From assembly GCA_016169945.1 (NCBI GenBank), contig JADLSH010000358.1, forward strand, positions 3,071,001-3,135,000: a stretch of 64,000 nt of DNA, read 5' to 3'. Every line of letters begins with the position of its first letter. The first letter of the stretch is position 1. The notes below the pieces were generated by a model that was not told where the DNA came from, did no database searches, and worked only from the letters and a program-made list of their open reading frames with translations. Below are positions 22,143 to 34,100 of this stretch, piece by piece. A program made the translations under genes and the position numbers. Origin of the DNA: Trachythela sp. YZ-2020. Lineage: Eukaryota > Cnidaria > Anthozoa > Malacalcyonacea > Clavulariidae.

Positions 22143-25100
22143 CTAAAAATATGATAATAGACGTACTAACATGACTGTATTTTCCCGATAAACTTTATTT
22201 TTACTGGATAGCTCTGAACTGAACTGAACTGGACTGGACTGGACTGGACTGGACTGGACTGGACTGGACTGGACAGGACAGGACAGGACAGGACAGACAG
22301 GACAGACAGGACAGACAGGACAGACAGGACAGACAGGACAGACAGGACAGACAGGACAGAACAGAACAGAACAGAACAGAACAGAACAGAACAGAACAGA
22401 ACAGAACAGAACAGAACAGAACAGAACAGAAAGTGGTGTTGGTAGATGGAATACTCGAACGCCGGTACACCGGCCATATACTGGCATCACTCCCATCCTA
22501 TATACCGAACTTGCGGTTAACGCTCAGTAACTGGACTCTGTGGTTCAGTTGATTAAAGCGCTGCATCGGAATCGCAGGGCCGCAGGTTCAATTCCTGCCA
22601 GAGGGCCTAAGTTGCATTTTTCGCAACTGCTCCTGGCTAGGTCTAAATAAATGTATATATATTTCCGCTCGAGTATTCCATCTACCAACACCATTAACTA
22701 TATTTATACTGGATATCAATCAATCAGCTTTGGAACTGTTCTCTTCAGCGGTACAATAACAGCCATCCCTAATTGGTCAATAGTTAGTACTGTATATTGA
22801 GAAACCTAAATTAAATTAACTTTGTTAAAACAGCACTATCAGTTCTAAACTGTTTATTTTAAAGTTCCAGTAAGGGCTGTCCCCTCGGTGAAACTGGAAG
22901 AATTAGCTCTTGATACATTACACACGTAAAAACGCCCAAGTTGTAACAATTTAAACCTGCAGCAGACTTGTACCAATGCTGTTTCAACAGCTTGTTATCA
23001 GGATGTGTTCGCACTGCTTGTTCAGCTTGTTATCAGGATGTGTTCGCACTGCTTGTTCCCAGTTTGTTGACAACTTGCTACAAGGTTGTTGACTCGACAG
23101 AATAGTTAGAAGTTGTTCCAACAACTTGTTATCGTCCTGCAATTCGATAACTTGTTAAAAGTTTTGAGTGACAACCTTGTAGCACATGTCGTTGACAAGA
23201 TATGAGATTTTAAGGGACCGGTCATTAAATAAGGAGAGGGGGGCTGGAGGAGAAAGTAGGGGGCCCTACGATTTTTTTGCATTGTGAAGGGAGGGTCGTG
23301 GAAAAATACCTCTTTTTAAAAAGGGGGGTCTTTAGTTTTCTTTCAACAAGATGCAGGGTAGGGACTTCAGACTTTAGGTTTACTAAGGATTATTTAGTTC
23401 AATTGTTGCGAAATCATTTGCTAATTGATTTTGGAGTCGAATTGACATGATTGTGAGCTACTAAATACGGAAGTCGTTACCTAGACAAACTTCGGACTTC
23501 AGACGTCATCAGACTTCGGACTTCAGACGTCATCAGACTTCGGACTTCAGACTTGGGACTTCTTCAACTATATCACATTACATTGCATTGCATTGTCAAT
23601 GAAAATACATTGTTAAAGTTTCTGCTTTAAATATTCTATGCAGGGAAAAACTGAGCAAATTGGTAACATGTAAAACTAATGCTCGGAACGTAGTTTTAAT
23701 ACACTTTTTTTCACTTGCGAGATTCGAAAACACAAGAAGTCTGAAGTTTTAAATCCCTGCACGGCTTTCGTAAAGAAGTATGGTCACTTCTCACAAACAT
23801 TTCAAAATTTTAATATAATAAATGATTTTCATAAAGAACAATACCAAATATAAACATATAGGTAGATTAACAGCATAAGAAATATCATGAAAAATATGTT
23901 GAAAAGTATATATTTCTATCAAGTGTTGACTTTTATCAATTTGACCTGATTCTTAAACAAAAACGTAACCTAAACTTTTTATGCATGTTCGTTAAAAACT
24001 AAAGTAAGAGGAAAGAACTCAATATTTCTATAGCAGGATGTTTATAGACCTATAATCATTTCAAAATTTGGGGTTGTTTGTGTGAGGGAGGTCTTCAAAT
24101 TGTTAAAAGTTTTAAAGAGGGGGGCCTTTAAAATTTATTTTCAATAAATTTCCAAATAATCAGTTTCTCCTCCAGCCCCCCCCCCCCCCTCTCCATATTT
24201 ATGCCTGCCCAATAAAAATTCTCGAAAAACTAATATGCCTATACAATGGAACTAAGGTCACAAAACTATATATGTGAGTGAAAGCAATTGGGTGGCAAGG
24301 GGGAATAAACACGTGTTACATGGTTCGGTCTATGCTTATAGTAGAATATTCAATAGAGAATTGTCCAATACCTTACTATTAAAGCTCCATTATCAAGAAG
24401 ACATTTCACAACCTCAGCACTGCCATAACTCGCTGCAGTATGAAGCGGGGTTTTCCTCGTGGCAGCAGCTTTGTTAACCAATGCAGGTTCATTGGCCAGT
24501 ATCAATTCTACGACATCTAAACACTGCGAGCTTACAGCACAGTGGAGCGGCGAGCGAGATGTGTTTGTGAATACGTTTAAGTCACCGCCATATTCCAACA
24601 GGATTCGAACACTCTACGGAAAATGAATATCAATGAAATCGCTGAAAAAATTACATTCACGACCCAAACGTTTCGACACTCCAGTCTAGTGACTACTCTG
24701 GTTTAAGGAAATGAATGAAATTCCTGAAACAAATTACATTCACAACCCAACGTTTCAACACTAAGGGATGCCGGAACCACGTGTGCAGTGGGTGCAAGTG
24801 CATCCCTTGCCTTTTGTATTCACAACTTTCTGGGTGCAATGCGGGTGCAGACTATGGGTGCAAAGGGTGCACAGAAGATTTAACACGAACAGATTTAACA
24901 CGAAGAGATTACTTCCGTAAACCCTTAATTAAATTTATCGTAACTCGTAAGGTTTATCAAGTACGATCTTCGACACCATAATTAATGCAGTATTGAAGCT
25001 AACCTGCGGCACACATTGCCTGCGATCAGGCGTTATTTTAGTGCAGTTTGAAGAAGTTTGGCGCGGTTACCAAATAAGCAGAAGTGCCTTTTGATTTTTG

Positions 25101-28100
25101 TATCTGCGCTAGCGCAGATATATTGCTATCGCGTCTGTAAGTTAACCACAGTTTCTTGTGAAATTACGTAATTACTTTGTTTTGACCTGTTCGCAGGCTA
25201 GAACAGCTTTAAGACAAGATAGCGTCTTTCGAAGAATATCAAAAATATTGATGAAATTTGGCCAAATTTCAAAGAAATATACGTGAAATATAAAATAATA
25301 TATTCCGGTTTTCAAGCAGGGTAAATTCTGTAAACTTGAAATATTTGTTCTACCGAAAATATTCATTTGGTTTGTTTCCACTGTTTAAGTGGTAGATTAT
25401 TTTTATAATGCAACATGAATTTTGCTTGTATAAGGATAACACTTTTTAGTTAACCTTAAAATTAAACTTGCCACACTCTCATGAGGTTATATATACGCTT
25501 ATATATACAGCCAATTTATATGCCCAATATAAATTTAAGTTAATAGGGCAATGCTTACATATTTGGGCAACCTGCGATTTTAACGCACACATTATCAATT
25601 CCGGTTATTGTTTTATATAAAAAATATGATCTGCGCAAGGTTCAAAGGTTGCCCACCTATGGCTGAAAGATCAAAGATCACCTTTTATTACTATCGGGTA
25701 TGCACGTGAACAGGTAATGATATATAATCTAGCAGCCAATGAGAATGCTAGTTTTTCTGAGTGGCGGCAAATCTAGCAAATCAAAATTCGCGAAGGTATT
25801 ACAATAGTTTGAAGCATGCTCCAAAGGGATCACTTTGTTCCTGCTAACGAGATAGTGAAGTATATTTGCAAAGCCTAAGAGAAAATTTAAAAACCCACCC
25901 ACCCACCTCGTATGCTCAGATGGTATTCATGGTACAAAGAGAACAGATTATGGAACATTTATATCTTGGAAACAGCGCAAACATGGGAGAACACTTTATT
26001 AATAGGAATTAATGTTGTTATACTTAGTAGATGTTGAAGATTTTTCAAACATTCAAGAGCACTTTAATGTGCAAACATTACTAATAGTAAGAATATTATA
26101 TATATGGGAAATACTTAGTGATTTTGACGTTATTTGTTGATAGTTCTTATTGAAAATAAAACATGGTTTTGGGGTTGAAGTGCTCCCAATGGTCACATTC
26201 ATGCCCATAGACTCAGGTATTTGGGTGTAACTATAATCAGTCGAATCGTAAGGACTGGCCAAGGGGATTATCACCCATTGGTTCAGGTAATGTCGGAGAG
26301 GGTCGCAACCTTGAGGACAGGGCTCTATCGGGGTTTTTACCCCTAGGGCATTTAGTCTCTCCTAGCGGGTCTCATGTATACCCCCGTGGGATGAAAATTA
26401 AGGCTTTAACGAGTCTCTTGGGATGAACACACTTTTATAACAGTTGATGTATGTACATGTATAACCGGAGTACTTCACCCCCCAAAACCCATTCTCCCAC
26501 ATACAATTGTTTTCTGTGTTATTATTGTTCATAAGTTTGAAGAGCAATTGAACTATTAAAACATAATAATCTACGCCATAACACGCGCGCCGGCAGATCA
26601 CAAGGCGAATTTATAGTTTCATATAAACCACAAAAAGTACGCGTTTGTCATTTAATTTATGTTACCGGGTTAAATGTTTTCTCATAATAAATTTTCACAT
26701 AACTTTAACGTTTGCAATACCTGAATATGTAATATCAAATAAATGTCAAAACAAAATTAGTGATGAATTACTGGACATTTCAACTTGTGGACATGGTCAT
26801 GGAAATGTTTTATTTTATACAACTGAGGCTGCACTCAAATACTGCATTTTTCATACGTACGTACGTACACGGAAAACTTTAATTCCTTCTAATTTTTATT
26901 TAGCTATAAAATACGTGAACAAATAGATATTAAATCATTCAAAGTACGTACTTGTATAATATTTTACTAATCTTCTGTCTTTTGTATCAATTTATTTCTA
27001 TATTTTACGCTTATGTTTACACCGAACTCCCATAACAACTCCTCTTATTTATATAAAATGTCAATTTCATGCTATTAGTGTCATTACTATTAATATCAAT
27101 GAATGTCAATACTTCCGGTTAAATTAATGTTTATCTACACTCCTCCCTTGACCATCGCGTCAGCGTTGGTCAAAGTCTGCGAACAGTATCTGCCTTGATA
27201 GGTGCCTTTCGTCTAGCTGGTTTCGATGATTCAATTGTTTCATTCCTTTCTTCGCATAATTCCTGCTGATCATCAATTACATTATTCACTTCCAATGGAC
27301 ACAATCTTTGAACTGGTCTTCGTAGGGTCGTATGAGATCCCTTCTTTGTCACTGTTCTTAGCACAGCTCCTCTTGTTTCTCCATCCCTACTTTTCATCAA
27401 CTCTTTAACTTCTGCAAGTCTCCATTTCGATCTCGGTAGTCCATCTTCCTTTATCAATACAACATCTCCTACTTGAATTCTTCTCTTTGATTTGATAAAT
27501 CCACTGTTGTGAAATTCTCTCAAGTCTACCAGATATTCTCTGGACCATCGTTTCCAAAAGTGTTCTAATAATTTGTTTAGATAGCGTGATCTACGTTCAA
27601 ATGTTGCTTCCGAATTTTCGTCATCACTAAGGTGTCCCTCACCTGGTAATGTGGCAAGTCGTCTCCCAATGATCAGGTGGGAAGGAGTTAATGGTTCTTC
27701 AGTAAGATCTGAATAGATATAAGTAATAGGTCGCGAATTCAAAATTCCTTCGACTTCGGTCAGTACTGTTATGAATTCCTCATAACTCAGTTGAGCTCGT
27801 CCTAGAACTTTTCGTAAACTTTGCTTGACAAGTTTAACCATTCGCTCATAGTAGCCACCCAACCACGGCGCTTTCTCAAGAATAAATTTCCAGGTGATAC
27901 CCATATTCTCTGCAAATTGTCGTAAATTTTGTCCTTCAAATAGTTTGACCAGTTCTTTGTTCGCTCGTTTGAAAGTTTTTGCGTTGTCCGATGTTATCGT
28001 GGCCGGTGTACCTCGTCTTGCGCTGAATCTCCTTAGACATCGAATGAAAGCTTCGGTAGAGAGGTCAGGCGTCAATTCTAAGTGAAGTGCTCTAGATGTC

Positions 28101-31100
28101 GCACACGTAAACAGACAGATGTAGGCTTTCTTCATATCCTTTTCGTGACCGTTCATTTCCTTTACATAAACTGGACCAGCGAAATCTACGCCAACGTGGG
28201 TAAATGCAGCTGTTTCTGTAACTCTCATTTCTGGTAGTTGAGCTGGTTGTGGTGGTCGAAATGTAGTACCTTGAATCTTCTTACATATTGCGCACCGTTG
28301 CAGAATTTTTCGCACGAACTGTCTTCCCTTTGGGATCCAATAAACACTTCTAACTTCTGCTAGCGTTTCCTTTATGCTACCATGATGCACTTTCTCGTGA
28401 CACGATTCAACAACAAGACTGGAAAGTTTGTGGTTTCGTGGTAGTAACACTGGATGTCTGGTTTCCTCTGGCAGTGACGCGTGATCCAATCTTCCTTTGC
28501 ATCTCAGGATGTGTTCTGTATCCTTGTATATCCCAAGTTGTTGTTTCAAGGTTTCGTAGTTCGGCTGCTGTTCAAGTTCTCTCTGACAATCTCGAATCCA
28601 AGTGTCTCTAGCTTCTGTAATCTCTGCTGCAGTCAGAGAAATGTTTTTTTGGACATTCTAATCATGTGTGTTTTTTAGGATCTTGGACAAATATGAACAC
28701 TAAAGCTGTAACTCTGAAGTAATTTTGTAAAGTCACTAAACCGGGTATGTCAAATAATCTTTGACAGGTTAATGTTTCAGACGTGGTTTCTTTAACCAGG
28801 TTCGTAGCTGTAGTGGTCGACGTTGCTTAAACTCGTAGTTCCTTTAGACATTCTTCTGACGGATCTTCGGTTTCTTTTATCTTCTCTGACATTGGATAAC
28901 TCTGTGGTGACTCCTTTAACCATGTAGGACCGTTCCACCACAAGTCGTTGTTTACAAGTTCTGTTGGTAGACATCCTCTGGAACCAATGTCTGCTGGATT
29001 GGTCTTTCCTGCGCAATGTCGCCAGTTTTTTGCGTTTGTCAGTTTCAGGATTTCATCGATTCTATTCTGAACAAGTTGCTTGAATTCTCTATTTGATTGA
29101 ATCCAATAGTAGACCGTGATGCTATCTGTCCAACAGAAAATCTTTTCGATGTTAATGACTCTACTGAGCGCTTCCTTTACTGTGGTAATCAGACGTGCAA
29201 GAATGAGTGCAGCGATCAGTTCAAGTCTTGGTATCGTCATAGGTGTCAAGGGTGCTACTCTGCTCTTTGAAGCCACAAGACTTGTCACGTAGCCGTCCTC
29301 AGTTTCTACGCACAGATAAACCACCGCACAATAAGCTCCTTTTGACGCATCGCCAAATCCATGAAGAGTGACTGATTCTATTCTCTTCGTCGTAGTTGGG
29401 AAGTAATAACGTTGAATATCAATATGGTCAACTTTCTCTGCATCATCCAGCCATTTTCGAAGGGTTTTGGTAATTGATTGGGAAATGATATTGTCCCAGT
29501 CATATTTCTTGGCACACAGATCTTGCAGTAGCATGCGAAGTTGCACTGTCACTGGCGAAATAAAGCCCAAAGGATCAAACAATTTGGCAGTAACTTTCAA
29601 AACGTTCCGTTTTGTTGGTTCAAGACTCTTTCCAAGATTAGAGATCTTGCTCAGTTTCAAAGTGAATGTATCGCTTTCCAGGTTCCAGTTAAGTCCCAAG
29701 ACCTTGTGCTCCGTAGCAGGGTCGATTTCATCCAGAGCACCTACCGTGGTTTTGGCATACGATTCGTCTCCCTCTGCAGCGATATCAGTTCTTTTTACTT
29801 CTCTTTTTTCTCTATCCTTGGTAATTTTCTCGATGACTGCTTTGTTGTTCGATGCCCATTTTCGCAACTTGAAACTTCCTGAAGCAAAACATTTGTTGGT
29901 TTCACGATACAGTTCATACGCTCGACTTTCATCTTCTTCGCCTGATGTCCAGTCATCCACGTACAAAGCATCTAACAGGGCTTTGGCTAAAGCTGGATCC
30001 TTAACGTAATGTTCAGATACGTGATGCTGCAACGTAGCATTTAAGAGGAAAGGGGAACAGTTCATTCCAAAAATAACTCTGGCAAATCGATAAACTTCGA
30101 CATTTGGGTCTTCGCTGTTGATGTCGTCCAGCCATAGGAATCGCATCAGATCTCTTTGCTTCTCGTCAATAGCTATGTTCAAAAAAGGCTTTTCTATATC
30201 GGCCACTAGTCCTACTTTGTTTCGTCTGAAGCGTAGTAGTATGTCAAAGATTCCGGCTGTTAGAGACGGGCCGGTATAAGTGCAGTCGTTCAAAGAAGGA
30301 TAACTCTTTCTGACCTTCGCACTGGCATCGAAAACCACTCGAGTCTTCGTTGTTAATGCGTCTTTTCTGATGACCGCTTGATGTGGTAAATAATGTGTCT
30401 GACCGACTTGTTGTTCTTGCGACTCTTCAACTCTTTCAACTATTCCTTTGTGAAGCTGTTCCTCGATAATTCCGTTGTACTCTTGAAGGATTGGTGGGTC
30501 TTTACGCAGACGTTTAACTAAGGTATTCAATCTCGCTAAGCTCAGGTCATAGTTGTCTGGTAAAAGCTCATGCTGTTCCTTTAATGGTAAACTAACAGAG
30601 TATCTTCCATCTTGAAAGGTGACGTTCTTCAAAAACGATTCGTGGACTGTTTCTTTATCTCGTATACCAATGGACTCGATATCCCACAATTGGTGAAGTA
30701 ATTCTTCTGCTGCGGGCTTCTCTTGGTAATCTCCTGCGATCTTTAGAACATGTGCTGAAACAAAATTTACGTTAGACAGTTTTTGTTTCTTCGTAGCTGA
30801 AATTGGACCCTATAGTACCCATCCTAGACTGGTTTTGCTCGCCACTGGACCAATCTCCTTCTCTTCTCTTGCAATTTCTCCCGTGAAAAACGACCAAATA
30901 TAATCTGCTCCGATCAGCAACTGAATTTCCATCTCTTCGGTACCGTTGTTACAATCAGCCAAGTCGATTTTCCTTAAGTGAGCATAACAACGTTTCGCTC
31001 GGTCGATTTCTTGACTAGAAATTGGCGCACAAATATCAGACACAACGTAGGCTTCCATTCTGGTCGAGGAATGTCCTCCAATATCTCCGACGGTGAATTG

Positions 31101-34100
31101 AACTTTATCACAAGTTTCCGTACGATCGATCTCATTACATCCGAATGTTTTTATTACCAACGACTCCTTGGCTATTGCTGCTAATTTCAGTTGATCTCGC
31201 ACTCTTCCTTTAATGAAACTTTTCTGACTTCCCGAGTCGAAGAACTCTAACATGAACCCCCGATTTTGGCTCTCTTAATCCAACGAAAGCTTGCGCGGTT
31301 TGCAGTAACATGGAGTTTCGTGAGCCAACGTATAGTGTGCTGGAGTGGTTGGACTTTTCTTCTGGCGATTTTCCAAGGTCGTCTCGTTTTTGTTGTTGTT
31401 CTCTTTCGCATAAACTAACGTGGTGTTTTCTGGAGCACTATTGACAAGTTGTTTTCGTTTGGCAATCTCGGGCGATGTGGTTTCGTTGAAGGCATCTAAA
31501 ACACCGTCCTTGTTTCATTAAAATTTGTTTTCTCGCTTCTACGTTGGTGACAACTTTGCATTCCGCTGTTGGGTGTGGCTGTTTACAATAAGTGCAGTTA
31601 ATTCGCGCTCCTTTTTCTTCTGCTAACAACGCTGCTAGTGTCGAAGGATCTTTGCGCTGATATTTTCTCTCGCGGTTCTCTGGAGGTGTCTCGATGGCTT
31701 TAATTCCCTCACATCGTTCGCGGTTCTTGATTTCTTCTTGTAAAAGGCGAAGTAACTCGTCAAGTTTCCAATCTTTGTCTTCTTTAATTTGTCGCCCTAG
31801 CAATATTCGAATGTCCTCTGGAATTTTAGTCGTCAATATAGGCACCAAAAGACTACCGTATGATTCAGTGGGAACTTCTAGAGCTTGTAAGCCTCTTACA
31901 TGCGTCTCGATTTTGTCGTACATTTGTCGTAGCTTTTTTACGTCGTTTGAAGCGTTCACTGGTGTTATTTTCAGCAAACTGTCCATATGACTGCTAATTA
32001 TTACTTGCTTATTTCCAAAGCGCTCTTCTAATAATTTCACCGCTGTATCGTAGTTTTCTGCCGAAAGTTGTAGACCTGCGATTGTCGACGCTGCTGAACC
32101 TTTCAAAAGACTCTTGAGATAATTAAATTTGTCCACTTTAGACAGTTCATCGTTCTTATGAACAGCGCTTTCAAAACAATTCCAAAACGACAGCCATTGA
32201 GTTGGTTCTCCGTAAAAGGTATTTAATACAAGTTTCGGTAATTTCGCGTGTTTATTCTTCGATTCATTGCTCTGCGTTAAACTCTGTGTCCCTGCAATTA
32301 AACTGTCTCCGTTGTTTTCTAGTTGTTGGTGTAATTTGCTCTGCGACAACACACTGTCGATCTCTACAATAGCTGCATAAATATTCTCGGTAAACTCTCC
32401 GGACTCTTCTATTTCGCTCGTAATTTCGCCGTCATCTTCAATAACTTCAAGTATTTCTTCGTCTATAAGGTTTTCAGTTTCTTTAACCTCTCTTCTAAGG
32501 AAATCTTGAGTTGTCTCAATCGGTTCTCATTCGACGGTTCATAATTCTGTATTACGCTTTTCACATTTCCCAGTATTTTCGAAGCGTAAGCTCGGTGTCC
32601 TTGGCGTAGTTTCTTCTTTTTCGTCACGGCAGACATCTCACAATCGTTTAATCCGAATCTCGAAGGACCATGTATAATATTTGACTAATCTTCTGTCTTT
32701 TGTATCAATTTATTTCTATATTTTACGCTTATGTTTACACCGAACTCCCATAACAACTCCTCTTATTTATATAAAATGTCAATTTCATGCTATTAGTGTC
32801 ATTACTATTAATATCAATGAATGTCAATACTTCCGGTTAAATTAATGTTTATCTACAGTACTAAATGCTACACAGTCATTCATGTGGCTGTTCCATAAAT
32901 AACATTAACTCGATTTAGACTTTCTTGTGTAGACATACGCGCAGCACTGGAAAGCACCCTTTATTAACTAAATAACAATATTATTAAAATACTTTGTTAA
33001 TAAAGTCTATACCCATAGATCGTATAACTCAACAGCACTACAAATGTTATGCAAATGTTAGTAAAATTTATGTTAAAATCTTAGCTAAAAATTATGGAAC
33101 ATTCAATGCATTGTTTCAATTTTATTAAATGCATTTTTGGTAAGCCGACAATAAATGCCGACCGCGTCAATTTAAACCAAGGGCAACAAAACAACTTGTC
33201 AGGTAGAACATGAGAAGCCTTTAATTTGCAACACATTCGTCTTGAAATCTACATAAGAAGCCTTGTCATGTCGCTTCCCATGTTTTGGTATTTATTCAAA
33301 ATTACCTTATTTTAAGATTTGTATCAAAATTCATTAGAAAATATCTTGTCATAGATTTTTAAAAGAAAACTATTTTTAAAAGAAAACATTTAACCCGGTA
33401 ACATAAATTAAATGACAAACGCGTACTTTTTGTGGTTATCAAACTATATCTTGCACTATATTATCTTGCACTGCGAGTTAATTATAATCAGATTCGTGTA
33501 AATGGAAACTCCTCTGACAAGCAACAAATCTCCATCGGTTATCTGGTATTCTCAAAAGTATATTAAATAAAAAGTATTACCTTATCTTCTTCCAACAAAT
33601 GTGCGCAGAAGTTCGCACTTATTGAATGCGCAGTCTACGTATATCAGCCTTTAGAAACTTTAGTTCTATGCTAGTCTACGGGTTCCAGTTTTACTGAGAA
33701 GAGAGAATCAACGTTTTACTTGTCAGTACATTTAAATACTAAAAAAATGTTGGGCAATTATTATCTCATCCACAGAATAGGAAACTTCCTATTCTGTGCC
33801 TCATCCGTGTTTCCCCCCCCCCCCCTCCGTTTTTTATCCCCTCATCCGTGTTTTATCCCCTCATCCGTGTTTTATCCCCTCATCCGTGTTTTATCCCCCC
33901 ATCCGTGTTTTATCCCCTCATCCGTGTTTTATCCCCATATCCGTGTTTTATCCCCCCATCCGTGTTTTATCCCCTCATCCGTGTTTTATCCCCTCATCCG
34001 TGTTTTATCCCCATATCCGTGTTTTATCCCCCCATCCGTGTTTTATCCCCTCATCCGTGTTTTATCCCCATATCCGTGTTTTATCCCCCCATCCGTGTTT

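Larger units (their letters stand above)
26953..32857 (-). mobile_element. BEL/Pao LTR retrotransposon (5.9 kb, disabled)
   Basis: Two 187-bp LTRs (26,953-27,139 and 32,671-32,857) begin TG and end CA. The flanks carry a 5-bp target duplication, GTACT (26,948-26,952 and 32,858-32,862). The internal order on the minus strand is gag, aspartic protease, reverse transcriptase, RNase H, integrase, as in BEL/Pao. Just inside the 5' LTR, TGGTCCTTCGAGATTCGG is a plausible tRNA primer-binding site. The coding region is broken: a frame change near 32,490, a stop at 31,438, a frame change near 31,260, stops at 30,810 and 28,827, and another frame change near 28,660. The LTRs differ at only one obvious position. 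Confidence 0.95.
26626..33437. mobile_element. DNA element with ~56-bp inverted repeats, split by a BEL/Pao insertion
   Basis: AACCACAAAAAGTACGCGTT and the following TTATGTTACCGGGTTAAATG return in reverse complement at 33,382-33,437. Without the 5.9-kb retrotransposon the element would be about 900 bp and non-coding. A clear target duplication was not found. Confidence 0.75.

Noticed and set aside
22143..22496. Three overlapping long minus-strand frames rich in Cys, Pro, Val and Ser
   Set aside because: They exist only because the pentamer satellite is open in every frame; no start context, splice sites or homology.
22534..22605. A functional serine tRNA gene
   Set aside because: Two acceptor pairs and one anticodon-stem pair are missing and it lies between inverted repeat ends; a SINE or element-borne tRNA relic fits better.
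24377..24383. Donor GTAAGG at the end of exon 7
   Set aside because: It looks stronger than the one chosen but would put TGA at the start of exon 8; the donor five bases on keeps the frame and the ankyrin spacing.
29467..30009. 180-codon frame antisense to the BEL reverse transcriptase
   Set aside because: A shadow of the RT frame; no domain and no independent features.
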